64,000 nt of DNA from an uncultured Clostridia bacterium (GTDB lineage: Bacteria; Bacillota; Clostridia; Oscillospirales; Ruminococcaceae), in contig CANQNF010000002.1 in the NCBI GenBank assembly GCA_947625125.1, forward strand, positions 62,001-126,000. The letters are read 5' to 3'. Below are positions 33,738 through 42,159 of the stretch, one piece after another. Made by a program: the position numbers and the translations under genes. The notes under the pieces are model-generated. The model did no database searches and was not told where the DNA came from. It was given only the letters and a program-made list of their open reading frames with translations. The number at the start of each line of letters is the position of its first letter. Positions within the stretch are counted from its first letter, which is position 1.

Positions 33738-34172
33738 ATGAAGAAAAAATACTTCATAATACCTCAAATATTGCTTCTGCTCTGGTTTTTCCTCGATATG
33801 ACAGGCGCCCGTTTCGGCAATACTTATTTAGTAACATGCTCATATAAGGACGACGGAATATTTTTTCTTATTTATTTAGCGACGGTGCTGTTATTCATAT
33901 TTAAAGAAAAAGCAGGAAAATGGGCTGTTGCGGTATGGACATCACTATGGTTTGTGATTCAATTCTTATGTCACGAATGGTATACTGTTTTCGGCAAAGG
34001 GATTATGGGCTCGCTTGAAAGTAAGATAAAGTTTTTTTCGGGGACTGTAAAGTGGCTTGAAATTAACGGAAGATATATACCCGATGTTTATCATACTGTT
34101 TTGCATATTCTCATTTTAACGGTTGTTATTACGACGGCAATTTATATTAAAAATTCTAAAAAAGAAATATAA
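33738..34172 (+). CDS. Hypothetical membrane protein, AT-rich
   Basis: 144 residues with about four transmembrane helices (about 5-22, 42-57, 64-80 and 120-138). No family recognised. Codon use is markedly more AT-rich than its neighbours (many TTT, TTA, ATA and AAA codons), and the gene sits directly downstream of tRNA-Arg, a common insertion position, so acquisition by transfer is plausible. No integrase or flanking direct repeat is visible. The start has TTAGGTGG upstream, and its own terminator follows immediately. Confidence 0.6.
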   Translation: MKKKYFIIPQILLLLWFFLDMTGARFGNTYLVTCSYKDDGIFFLIYLATVLLFIFKEKAGKWAVAVWTSLWFVIQFLCHEWYTVFGKGIMGSLESKIKFFSGTVKWLEINGRYIPDVYHTVLHILILTVVITTAIYIKNSKKEI

Positions 34173-34199
34173 AAGCAGGCGGTTCTCCGTCTGCTTTTT
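34172..34199. terminator. Terminator between the AT-rich gene and the mannanase gene
   Basis: AAAGCAG/CTGCTTT arms with inner CGG/CCG (about 34172-34197), followed by TTTTTC. It overlaps the stop of the preceding gene and probably serves both convergent genes. Confidence 0.75.
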
Positions 34200-34228
34200 C
34201 TGTCTTAAAAATCTTTTTATCAGTCTTA

Positions 34229-35200
34229 TCAGTCAAACTCCGGCAGCTCGTCGAGAGTTATGACAAGCTCGCTGTTATAGACGTCCTTGAGATTTTCAAC
34301 GTTGTTATTTATTATCCAGTCGGTGTGCCAGACCATGAACCAGCTCCAAATATCCCCGTCGTTCTTGAAGTCCTCGACCGTCGGCAGGTTCCCGCACTCG
34401 TGGAACGCAAGCGGCTTATCCGTTATCTTCTCAAGCCTCTTCCACGCGCTCTTGTTGGTGGAATCGTCGTAGGTGTCTGAGCCGACCACGTCGCAGTATT
34501 CGTCACCCGGGTACCAGCCGTCCTTGACGTCTCCCGAATACCCGAGCACCCAGATTAGGTTGTTAAGCCCGTAATCGTTTGTGAATTTGTCATACATCAT
34601 ACGCCAGAGCGCAACAAAGCTTTCTCCTCCGTCCTTGCCCCACCAGAACCACTCGCCGTCGAACTCGTGGAACGGCCTCCAGAATACCGTGACGCCCGCG
34701 TCCTGAAGCTCGGAAAGGGCGTTTGCCGCCATGTCCCACGCCTCTATCATCGTGTTGTACTCGTCCGTTCCCGGGGTCAGCAGCTTGTCAAAGTCGGGAG
34801 AATCCTCCTTGGACTCGTTGTAGCCGCTTGAAGCGACTCCCGTGTGCCAGCATATCGTCACAAGACCGCCCTTTTTCTCCCATTCCTTTGCGCGCTCGAC
34901 CACTCCGTCGAAGTCGTTGTTCATGAAATCAAGCCCGCGCATGGCCGGATATTTTCCGGTTTTGTCATAGATATAGTCTATTTCATAGTCGGGGGAGTCC
35001 ATCCAGGTCGACTCCATCTGACATGAAATCATGGTCTTTTCAAAATTGTCGCATATATAATCGTATATCTTCGCAGTCTCCGCAGTTGCGTTCGGGTTTG
35101 AAAGAGCGTGCTCGGCGGTATACGGCTCTGTCTTTTGGCATCCCGCAAACGACAGAGCAAATATCATAACGCTCAGAATGACAGAAACTATCCTTTTCAT
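34229..35200 (-). CDS. Glycoside hydrolase family 26 beta-mannanase lipoprotein
   Basis: 323 residues. A lipoprotein signal ends in SFAGC. WRPFHEFDGEWFWW near 175 contains the GH26 acid/base Glu, AFHECGN near 267 contains the nucleophile Glu, and WVLGYSGD and YDSST-type loops are family-typical. Predicted surface endo-mannanase cutting beta-1,4-mannan. It lies 19 bases after the CE1-type esterase, so the two probably form one unit that removes acyl groups and cuts hemicellulose. Confidence 0.9.
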   Translation of the reverse strand: MKRIVSVILSVMIFALSFAGCQKTEPYTAEHALSNPNATAETAKIYDYICDNFEKTMISCQMESTWMDSPDYEIDYIYDKTGKYPAMRGLDFMNNDFDGVVERAKEWEKKGGLVTICWHTGVASSGYNESKEDSPDFDKLLTPGTDEYNTMIEAWDMAANALSELQDAGVTVFWRPFHEFDGEWFWWGKDGGESFVALWRMMYDKFTNDYGLNNLIWVLGYSGDVKDGWYPGDEYCDVVGSDTYDDSTNKSAWKRLEKITDKPLAFHECGNLPTVEDFKNDGDIWSWFMVWHTDWIINNNVENLKDVYNSELVITLDELPEFD

Positions 35201-35219
35201 GGTTTGCCTCCTTGAAATC

Positions 35220-36305
35220 TCATCCGAACATCTTCGGAAGACCGTTGTAAATAATTCTTACGACCGTGTTTACGTCGTGGTATCCGCCCTCATAGACGGC
35301 CTCATAGAGATTGCCGTTCTTGAAGTTTTTGCACCACTTGAACGAATCGAGCTTTTTCATCGCCTCTATCTGAGGAGTGAGGTTTGGCTCGGCAATGTCG
35401 TTGGAGCCGGTGCCTGAATAGATATAGAAGTCCTCGGGACCCCAGCCGCTCTCCTTGACCTTTTCGTCGAGATATTCGGCGTTGGCCTCTCCCTGGCTCA
35501 TTCCCTTTGCCCAGCAGTCGCCGCTTATCGGCATATAATAGGCGATGATGTCAAGCTCGTTTTCAAACGTCGCCCATGTCGTTACCGCTCCCATCGAGAA
35601 GCCGCCGAAAGCCCTGTGACGGCGCGAGTTTTTAAGCTCCTCCGGGGTCACGTCCTCTGCGTAGGTGTGGTATTTCGTCTCAAACACCGGGATAATATCC
35701 TTGGTAAGCTCGATATAGAAATTCTTGCAGTTTTTAGTGGCGTCGTTTGAATATTCGGTGTAGTATGACACTGCGCAGACGATAGTCGGCTCGCACTCGC
35801 CGTTTGCGATAAGATGGTCGATGATATTCTTGAGCTGAGTGCTCTGGCCCTCGCCTCCGAAGTACCATTCCGGCGAATCGCTTCCGCCGTGCATAAGATA
35901 CAAAACGTTATATCTCGTTTCGGTATCGTTTTCGTCATATCCCTCCGGCAGATATACCAGAGCATACTTTTCAAACTCCTTGGCGTTTCCGCTGAAGTCG
36001 AGGTTGTCGCGGGTGGTGTAGACGAATTTTTCCACCTTTCCGCCGTTCTCGCAGGCGCTCATATACTCCTGCGGGAGTTCCTTGTATTCGTTGTCAGGGT
36101 ATTTTCTCATGCTTTCATTACCTCCGAAATTACAGCCGGTCAGTAAAGCGGCCGAAATAATAAACGGTATCAATTTTGAATGTTTCAAATCTTCTCCTCC
36201 TGTTTCGGCGGATATGTCATCCGCGCCAGAATTTTTTGCGCATCCGCTTGTCCCGAAAATAAGGCAGGCGCACAGGCAAAGTGCAATAATTCTTTTAAAT
36301 ATCAT
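35220..36305 (-). CDS. CE1-like esterase lipoprotein with two consecutive lipoprotein signals
   Basis: 361 residues from the ATG at 36305. An alpha/beta-hydrolase of the feruloyl/acetyl esterase (CE1) group: LMHGGSDSPEWYFGG near 140, nucleophile Ser in GGFSMGAV near 237 and His in GGYHDVNT near 345. Oddity: residues 1-22 form one lipoprotein signal (FGTSGC), and residues 40-58 form a second (SAALLTGC). A TTG at 36188 with AGGAGG seven bases upstream starts exactly at the second signal. Both starts have a ribosome binding site; the promoter lies only about 30 bases before 36305, so the long form is kept. The remainder of an ancestral upstream lipoprotein gene is an alternative. Confidence 0.8.
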   Translation of the reverse strand: MIFKRIIALCLCACLIFGTSGCAKNSGADDISAETGGEDLKHSKLIPFIISAALLTGCNFGGNESMRKYPDNEYKELPQEYMSACENGGKVEKFVYTTRDNLDFSGNAKEFEKYALVYLPEGYDENDTETRYNVLYLMHGGSDSPEWYFGGEGQSTQLKNIIDHLIANGECEPTIVCAVSYYTEYSNDATKNCKNFYIELTKDIIPVFETKYHTYAEDVTPEELKNSRRHRAFGGFSMGAVTTWATFENELDIIAYYMPISGDCWAKGMSQGEANAEYLDEKVKESGWGPEDFYIYSGTGSNDIAEPNLTPQIEAMKKLDSFKWCKNFKNGNLYEAVYEGGYHDVNTVVRIIYNGLPKMFG

Positions 36306-36336
36306 GGCGTTTTCTCCGAAAATATTTCTATATTTC

Positions 36337-36365
36337 AGACTACCATTTGCGGGAAATTATGTCAA
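36337..36365 (-). promoter_or_regulatory. Promoter of the esterase/mannanase unit
   Basis: On the - strand TTGACA (36360-36365), 17 bases, TAGTCT (36337-36342). The spacer contains CCCGCAAATGG, closely matching the spacer of the promoter of the + strand esterase at 36575-36603. Confidence 0.65.
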
Positions 36366-36391
36366 TGTTAAAAAATGAACATTTAGCATTT

Positions 36392-36419
36392 TTGACAATA
36401 AAGATTTACATGTTATAAT
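36392..36419 (+). promoter_or_regulatory. Strong + strand promoter without an adjacent gene
   Basis: TTGACA (36392-36397), 16 bases, TATAAT (36414-36419). The next gene starts 225 bases further and has its own promoter, so this would produce a long leader or a small RNA. The intervening sequence has no open frame of note. Confidence 0.5.
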
Positions 36420-36574
36420 ACAGTCTCTGAAAATTATTTTTCGGCATTATTATCCGCTGAAAACAGGGCGATACGTTTTATATTTATATTTTCCGGCAGC
36501 AGCCTGCTCCTAAAAAATATAAATAATTCTTGAAATCATGCTTCAAAAATTTATATTCATTTCAAAAAATCATA

Positions 36575-36603
36575 TTGACGTTATCCCGCCGAAATGGTAT
36601 CAT
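36575..36603 (+). promoter_or_regulatory. Promoter of the second esterase gene
   Basis: TTGACG (36575-36580), 17 bases, TATCAT (36598-36603). The spacer CCCGCCGAAATGG and the following ATATTTTCGGA resemble the promoter of the divergent esterase paralogue. Confidence 0.65.
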
Positions 36604-36643
36604 ATTTTCGGAATACAATTAAATTTTGAAACGGGGTATGGAT

Positions 36644-37606
36644 ATGAAAGGAATTTTACCGATATTTTTAGCGGCTGCAATGCTTCTTTCGGCCTGCGGA
36701 GCTGAGGAGGACATGCCCGAGACTGAAAATGAAAACGCGATCGAAACCGAGGCGCAGACCGCCGAAACCGATGAAACAAAAGAGGAGGAAAATTACATGG
36801 ACAAGGTAAAGGACTTAATAGTAGAGCTGGCGCCGGATGATATTTACAAGGCAAGAGACGGCGTGGAGTACCCGAAATTTGAAAAGCACACCTATTATTC
36901 CTCGACAGCCGAGCGCGACACCAACGTAAACGTGCTCCTGCCGCTTAACTACGACGAATCAAAGGAGTACCCGGTTTTATATATCCTCCACGGCTACTGG
37001 GACACCGAGGACTGGATGGCGAGGGACATCGTACACATTCCGACCATGCTGACAAATCTTATCGCCGACGGCGAGGCCGAGGAGATGATAGTCGTCTGCC
37101 CCTACATTTTCTGCTCCAAGGAGCTTACATACTGCACCGGCATGAACGACCAGAATACTTTGGCATACGACAACTTCATTAACGATTTCTTGACCGATCT
37201 TAAGCCCTATATCGAGGAGAATTTCTCTGTCTCCACCGACCGCGAAAAGACCGCTATAACCGGCTTTTCGATGGGAGGCAGGGAGTCGCTGTTCATAGGC
37301 GTTTCACATCCCGAGCTGTTCGGATATATAGCGGCGTGCTGCCCGGCTCCCGGACTTGTCAAGAGCACCGGGTATCCCTATAATCTTGAGGACGACGACC
37401 TTAAATTCGAAAATGAGAAGCCGAAGCTTTTAATGATAAGCTACTCCGATTCTGACGGCGTTGTAGGCGGCAATCCCAAGACCTACGACGGTATCCTCAC
37501 CGACCATGACGAACCGCATCTTATTCACAGAATGAGCTCCACCGGCCACGACCACACAAGCGTGAGCCCCCACCTCTACAACCTGTTCAGGATGATCTTT
37601 AAATAA
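36644..37606 (+). CDS. CE1-like esterase lipoprotein
   Basis: About 320 residues. A lipoprotein signal MKGILPIFLAAAMLLSAC is followed by a Glu/Thr-rich linker (to about 45). The alpha/beta-hydrolase domain has LYILHGYWDTEDWM near 105, nucleophile Ser in TGFSMGGRES near 208, a DSDGVVG acid region near 266 and His in STGHDHTSV near 300. Probably a feruloyl or acetyl-xylan/mannan esterase, paralogous to the divergent esterase. The ATG at 36644 is the natural lipoprotein start with GGGG upstream; upstream TTG/ATG codons are in frame but fit less well. Confidence 0.85.
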   Translation: MKGILPIFLAAAMLLSACGAEEDMPETENENAIETEAQTAETDETKEEENYMDKVKDLIVELAPDDIYKARDGVEYPKFEKHTYYSSTAERDTNVNVLLPLNYDESKEYPVLYILHGYWDTEDWMARDIVHIPTMLTNLIADGEAEEMIVVCPYIFCSKELTYCTGMNDQNTLAYDNFINDFLTDLKPYIEENFSVSTDREKTAITGFSMGGRESLFIGVSHPELFGYIAACCPAPGLVKSTGYPYNLEDDDLKFENEKPKLLMISYSDSDGVVGGNPKTYDGILTDHDEPHLIHRMSSTGHDHTSVSPHLYNLFRMIFK

Positions 37607-37620
37607 GTGCGCTCCCGACC

Positions 37621-37642
37621 GGCCGCTTTTTCCCGAGCGGCC
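37621..37642 (+). terminator. Probable terminator hairpin after the esterase gene
   Basis: GGCCGCT (37621-37627) pairs with AGCGGCC (37636-37642). No T tract follows, so termination efficiency is uncertain. Confidence 0.45.
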
Positions 37643-37679
37643 CCGACATGGCTTTGCTATCTCTTTCACTTTCCTGCCC

Positions 37680-37757
37680 GCGGAGCCCGCGCCCGCTGTC
37701 GCGGGCGCGCCGTCGGCTTCGCCGACGGCGACCCGGTTTCACCGGGTCGGGCTCCGC
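37680..37757. repeat. Perfect cloverleaf (four-way junction) element 1
   Basis: 78 bases of which 66 are paired. The closing stem GCGGAGCCC (37680-37688)/GGGCTCCGC (37749-37757) encloses three abutting hairpins: GCGCCCGC-TGTC-GCGGGCGC (37689-37708), GCCGTCGGC-TTC-GCCGACGGC (37709-37729) and GACCCGG-TTTCA-CCGGGTC (37730-37748). No base is unpaired at the junction. It is not a tRNA. It lies 60 bases before the GH13 gene. Confidence 0.85.
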
Positions 37758-37816
37758 CCAATCCGCTCATCCGGCCTGCTGATGCTAAAAAATTTCTACC
37801 GAAAGGATGATAAATT

Positions 37817-39364
37817 ATGAGAAAATCTCCGAAATGGCTTGACGACACCGTATTTTACGAGATCTACCCGCAGTCGTTTATGGACTCGAACGCCGACGGA
37901 ATAGGCGATTTTGTCGGCATAATCTCAAAGCTCGATTATATCAAGGACCTCGGCTGCAATGCCATCTGGATGAATCCCTGCTTTTGCTCGCCGTTCGGCG
38001 ACGCGGGATACGACGTTTCGGACTACTACAAAGCAGCTCCGAGATACGGCACGAACGAGGACCTCAAGCTACTTTTCGATGAGGCGCACAAGAGGGGAAT
38101 AAGGGTGCTTTTGGACCTTGTGCCCGGGCATACCTCCGTCGAGCATAAGTGGTTCAGGGAGTCAATGAAAGCCGAGAAAAACGCCTATACCGACCGCTAC
38201 GTCTGGACGGATTCGGTCTGGAACGAACCAAGGGGCATGGGCTGCATAAGGGGCATTTCCGACCGAGACGGCTGCGCCGTTGTAAACTTCTTTTCAAATC
38301 AGCCTGCGCTTAACTATGGCTTTTATAAGTCTGATTATTCGTGGCAGCAGCCCGTTGACGCCGAGGGCCCTAAAGCTACGAAAGAAGAGCTTAAAAATAT
38401 CATGAGATTCTGGCTGTCTCTCGGGTGCGACGGCTTCAGGGTCGACATGGCGGGTTCCCTGGTCAAAAACGACCCCGACTCATTGGGTACTATCGCCCTT
38501 TGGCAGGACGTCCGCAGATTTTTAGACGAGGAATTTCCCGAAGCGGCGATGGTTTCCGAGTGGGGAGAGCCGGATAAATCCCTCTTGGGCGGATTCCACA
38601 TGGACTTTTTGCTTCACTTCGGCCCGTCTCACTATAACGATTTGTTCAGATGTGCAGAGCCGTTTTTCTCGGACAGGGGAAAGGGCGACGCGCACGAATT
38701 TGTCCTGAAATATCTTGAGAGCCGTAAAAAGGCCGGCAGCGACGGTCTTATCTGCATCCCGTCCGGCAACCACGACATGGACAGGCTTTCCCGTTCCATA
38801 CACGGCGACAACCTCAAGATAGCCTTTGCATTCCTGCTTTCGATGCCGGGAGCGCCGTTTATCTACTACGGCGACGAGATAGGCCTGAGATATGTTGAAA
38901 ATATTAAATCGGTCGAGGGCGGTTTCAACCGTACCGGCTCGCGCTCTCCGATGCAGTGGGACAGCACCGCAAACTCCGGCTTCAGCTCCGCCTCTCCCGA
39001 CATGCTCTACATCCCGCAAGACCCCTCTCCCGACAGGCCCACCGCCGAAAAACAGATGAACGACGATTCGTCTTTATACAGCGAAGTAAAACGCCTTATT
39101 CGTGTCCGCCGAGAGCATCCCGCTCTTTTAAACCGCGGCGAGATCGAGTTCGTTTATGCCGAGAAAAACGCGTATCCTCTTTCCTACATAAGGTCCTCCG
39201 GCGACGAGAAAATCCTTGTGATTATAAACCCGTCTGCCGAAAATGCCGAGTTTCCATACAAGCACAAGCCCGGAGCGCCGGTATATCTTTTCGGCGAGAA
39301 GTGCAGCTTCAAGGACGGCGTTATCACCGTCCCGTCCCGCTCAGCCGGATTCTATCTGCTATAA
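37817..39364 (+). CDS. GH13 alpha-amylase-family glycosidase (alpha-glucosidase/trehalose synthase-like)
   Basis: 515 residues, no signal peptide, therefore cytosolic. The GH13 barrel has YEIYPQSFMDSNADGIGD at the start, nucleophile Asp in GFRVDMAG near 211, acid/base Glu in VSEWGEP near 249 and the third carboxylate in SGNHDMDR near 319. The closest resemblance is to the GH13 oligo-1,6-glucosidase/trehalose-synthase branch; exact specificity cannot be fixed. The ribosome binding site AAAGGATG is about eight bases upstream. The gene is flanked on both sides by cloverleaf DNA elements. Confidence 0.9.
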   Translation: MRKSPKWLDDTVFYEIYPQSFMDSNADGIGDFVGIISKLDYIKDLGCNAIWMNPCFCSPFGDAGYDVSDYYKAAPRYGTNEDLKLLFDEAHKRGIRVLLDLVPGHTSVEHKWFRESMKAEKNAYTDRYVWTDSVWNEPRGMGCIRGISDRDGCAVVNFFSNQPALNYGFYKSDYSWQQPVDAEGPKATKEELKNIMRFWLSLGCDGFRVDMAGSLVKNDPDSLGTIALWQDVRRFLDEEFPEAAMVSEWGEPDKSLLGGFHMDFLLHFGPSHYNDLFRCAEPFFSDRGKGDAHEFVLKYLESRKKAGSDGLICIPSGNHDMDRLSRSIHGDNLKIAFAFLLSMPGAPFIYYGDEIGLRYVENIKSVEGGFNRTGSRSPMQWDSTANSGFSSASPDMLYIPQDPSPDRPTAEKQMNDDSSLYSEVKRLIRVRREHPALLNRGEIEFVYAEKNAYPLSYIRSSGDEKILVIINPSAENAEFPYKHKPGAPVYLFGEKCSFKDGVITVPSRSAGFYLL

Positions 39365-39381
39365 CCTCCTGTCGATAAAAA

Positions 39382-39412
39382 GGTCCCGTCGGATAGCCTC
39401 CGGCGGGATCTG
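39382..39412 (+). terminator. Terminator hairpin after the GH13 gene
   Basis: CCCGTCGG (39385-39392) pairs with CCGGCGGG (39400-39407), one G-T wobble; only a weak T run follows. Confidence 0.55.
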
Positions 39413-39464
39413 TTATACGGGCTGTTTCGACGGCTCTTTGAAGCCTTTGCGCGTAACCGTACAA

Positions 39465-39543
39465 GCGAAGCCCCGTCCGCTTCGCGGACTCCGCCCACGC
39501 TTCGCGTGGGCGTCCGCCGCCTCACGGCGGCGGGGGGCTTCGC
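39465..39543. repeat. Cloverleaf (four-way junction) element 2
   Basis: 79 bases. The closing stem GCGAAGCCCC (39465-39474)/GGGGCTTCGC (39534-39543) encloses GTCCGC-TTC-GCGGAC (39475-39489), CGCCCACGC-TTC-GCGTGGGCG (39492-39512) and CCGCCGC/GCGGCGG (39514-39533). Only three junction bases are unpaired. Same architecture as element 1 with different sequence in every stem. It lies 100 bases after the GH13 stop, just after the end of prmA. Confidence 0.82.
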
Positions 39544-39561
39544 CCCTCTCTCACCCGCCTT

Positions 39562-40521
39562 TTACCCCACTTTAACGAACACCGCAGCGTTCCAGATATC
39601 CCGGTGAAGCTGCCTTGTAAGTGTAAAGCCTCTTTCCTTTACAGCGCTCAGCACCTCATCCACCCGTTCGTCTATTATCCCGCTCAGAATAAGCTTTCCA
39701 TCGGGTCGAATGATCTGTGCAAAAACGTCTTTCATCGCAAGCAAAACGTCCGCCACGATGTTCGCGGCAACAATGTCAAATCCCTTTCCGACTTTTTCAC
39801 GGAGCAGGGGGTCGGTTGCCACGTCCCCGAGATACACGTCGAATTTATCGTCCGCAATGCCGTTTTGCAGTGCGTTTTTCCGGGAGATCTTCACCGCGTC
39901 CTCCGAAATGTCGACGCCTGCGGCATAGGAGCAGCCAAGCTTCATCGCCGAAATAAAGATTATCCCGCTTCCGCATCCCAAGTCGGCTATTTTGTCGCCG
40001 GGAGCGATGTTTTCTTCCAAAAGCTCAAGGCAGAGCTGAGTCGTGTGATGGCGGCCGGTGCCGAAGCTTGACTCCGGGTCAAGCTCGATTATCTCTCTTT
40101 CACCGGGGTCGCTCACTGTCTCCCAGGTCGGCTTTATGACGAGCCTTTTGCCGACGGGCTGAGGCTTGAAATATTTTTTCCACTCGTTCGCCCAGTCCTC
40201 CTCACGAATCGAGCCGGTCTCGGTCCTGACGAATATTCCGAGGCTTTTCAGCCTTGCAAGCGCCTCCGTTATCGCCTCATACTGTACGGCTCCGTCCTCG
40301 CTTCCGGGCAGATAAACCGTTATATACGGCTCGCCCGAAGCGGCCTCTTTCAGCAGCTCGTCGTCGATATAGTCCCAGCTCGAATTTTTTTCCTCGGCAA
40401 ATTCCCTTATGTCCTCCGGGTCGTTAATGACAAGCCCCGAGACCCCCGCCGAAATAAGCGCCGCCGAAAGATCCTCCATATTCTCGTGGGATGTGTAAAG
40501 CTTAAGCTCTTTCCAGTCCAT
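39562..40521 (-). CDS. prmA: Ribosomal protein L11 methyltransferase
   Basis: 319 residues. Trimethylates L11. An N-terminal substrate-binding domain (MDWKELKLYTSHENMEDLSAAL) and a C-terminal SAM domain with IADLGCGSGIIFISAMKLG near 174, GVDISEDAVK near 196 and NIVADVLL near 243 (the NPPY-like NIxA of PrmA) are seen. Length and start are normal. It ends near cloverleaf element 2. Confidence 0.93.
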   Translation of the reverse strand: MDWKELKLYTSHENMEDLSAALISAGVSGLVINDPEDIREFAEEKNSSWDYIDDELLKEAASGEPYITVYLPGSEDGAVQYEAITEALARLKSLGIFVRTETGSIREEDWANEWKKYFKPQPVGKRLVIKPTWETVSDPGEREIIELDPESSFGTGRHHTTQLCLELLEENIAPGDKIADLGCGSGIIFISAMKLGCSYAAGVDISEDAVKISRKNALQNGIADDKFDVYLGDVATDPLLREKVGKGFDIVAANIVADVLLAMKDVFAQIIRPDGKLILSGIIDERVDEVLSAVKERGFTLTRQLHRDIWNAAVFVKVG

Positions 40522-40544
40522 AGCCGTCTCCTTAATTTATTTTT

Positions 40545-42071
40545 TTACATGAGAGGTGAAAACACCTTTAGTATCGCCTGCAAAAGCCCGTAAAGCGGGC
40601 CTTTTTTCTTGATGGAATCAAGAGTTATCTCGACGCTTTCCTGCTGAGTTTTCAAAAAATCTTTCTCAACGTCGTCCACGCACTTTGATTTATAGAACAA
40701 AACGCAGTTTTCAAAGTGCAGATAAAAGCTTCTGAAATCGAAGTTTGCGGTGCCGACTACGGCAAGCTTCCCGTCGGCCGAGATATTTTTAGCATGGATA
40801 AACCCGGGCGTGTACTCAAATATCTTCACGCCGCTCATAAGAAGCGTCCGATAGTTAGACCTTGTCACCGCCATGACGGTCTTTTTGTCGGGAATGTGCG
40901 GAGTGATGATGCGGACGTCAACCCCGCTTCTTGCAGCGTTGCAGAGCGCCGTCGTCATCTCGTTGTCAAGAATAAGATACGGCGTAGTCGCATAGAAATG
41001 GTCGGTGGCGCTGTTTATCAAGCCCATATAGCACATCTCCACCGTGAGATCGTCGGTCGACGGGCCGTCGGCAAAGGGCTGTATATAGCCGTCGGAGGGG
41101 CATTTTATCGTGCCGATATAGTCGCCGTAATCGATTTTAGTCTCTTCACGTGAGAAATGCCAGAGCTGTAAAAATATTTCGGTCATTTTGGTGACAGCCT
41201 CGCCCTTGAGCATGACCCCGGTGTCTTTCCAGTGCCCGAAGCGTTCAATGCCGTTAATGTATTCGTCCGCAAGGTTTATACCGCCGGTAAAGGCAATGTT
41301 CCCGTCGACAACGAGTATCTTACGGTGGTCGCGGTAATTTAAAAATGCGTCAAGAGACGGCTTCATGCGGTTGAACACCGAGACCTTTAGCCCGAGGCTC
41401 TCAAGATACTTGTCAAAGCGCTTCGGCAACTTGTTTATCGAGCCTATGTCGTCATACATTATTCTTACTTCAACGCCCGCGTCGACTCTCTCTTTTAAGA
41501 TGTCGAGTATGGTGTTGAACATGGTTCCCTCTTCGAGGATGAAATACTCAAGAAAAATAAATCTTTCGGCCTTTGAAATTTCTTCAAGAACGGAGCTGAA
41601 ATATTCTTCTCCCGAGGAAAAGTAGACGGCTTCTGTGTTACGGTAGACGGGGGAGTATGCCGTTCTTTCAATATATTTCATCTGCCGGGCGACTTCCGGC
41701 TCGGTTTTTTCTATTTCGGATATCGGGTCGTCGGGGTTGGGCAGGGTATTTCTCATGAGAGTGCGGTAGTTTCTGAACCGCTTGGATATTCTTCTTGTCT
41801 GCTTTGATTTTGCAAAGAGAATGTAAAGGGGAGCGCCGATGATGGGAAAGGCGATGACCAAAATAGCCCAAGGCAGCTTAAACGACGGGTTCATTTTGTC
41901 GTTGGCGATGTCCATGATGACTAAGACGGCGGCGATCATCGTAAGGACGTAGTATACCGAGAAATTGACGGCCAAAAGACCTATGGACACGAAGAGAACT
42001 ATGACCTGCAAAAGCATAAGAAGCACGGTGATAAAGAAACGCGATTGCAAGACTTTAAGAAGTTTTTTCAT
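40545..42071 (-). CDS. cls: Cardiolipin synthase (phospholipase D type)
   Basis: About 508 residues. Two N-terminal transmembrane helices (about 12-55) and a short PLDc_N domain precede two HKD motifs: HRKILVVDGNIAFTGG near 249 and HAKNISADGKLAVVGT near 424. Makes cardiolipin from two phosphatidylglycerols. The ATG at 42071 has AAAGGGGG eight bases upstream; the frame extends to 42122 without a ribosome binding site. Confidence 0.93.
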   Translation of the reverse strand: MKKLLKVLQSRFFITVLLMLLQVIVLFVSIGLLAVNFSVYYVLTMIAAVLVIMDIANDKMNPSFKLPWAILVIAFPIIGAPLYILFAKSKQTRRISKRFRNYRTLMRNTLPNPDDPISEIEKTEPEVARQMKYIERTAYSPVYRNTEAVYFSSGEEYFSSVLEEISKAERFIFLEYFILEEGTMFNTILDILKERVDAGVEVRIMYDDIGSINKLPKRFDKYLESLGLKVSVFNRMKPSLDAFLNYRDHRKILVVDGNIAFTGGINLADEYINGIERFGHWKDTGVMLKGEAVTKMTEIFLQLWHFSREETKIDYGDYIGTIKCPSDGYIQPFADGPSTDDLTVEMCYMGLINSATDHFYATTPYLILDNEMTTALCNAARSGVDVRIITPHIPDKKTVMAVTRSNYRTLLMSGVKIFEYTPGFIHAKNISADGKLAVVGTANFDFRSFYLHFENCVLFYKSKCVDDVEKDFLKTQQESVEITLDSIKKKGPLYGLLQAILKVFSPLM

Positions 42072-42159
42072 AGAGCGCACCCCCTTTAAATAATTTTCGA
42101 CCTGTTTAATTATATTATACACCCTTTGTCAAGACCCGAAGAAACGCCGCAAAGTATAA

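Noticed and set aside
33587-34172. Integrated island at tRNA-Arg with attachment sites
   Set aside because: No direct repeat of the tRNA 3' end and no integrase were found within the following bases.
37680-37757. Cloverleaf as a possible tRNA
   Set aside because: No T loop, no anticodon loop of seven bases, no conserved D-loop bases and a junction without linker bases; stems are too GC-rich and too long.
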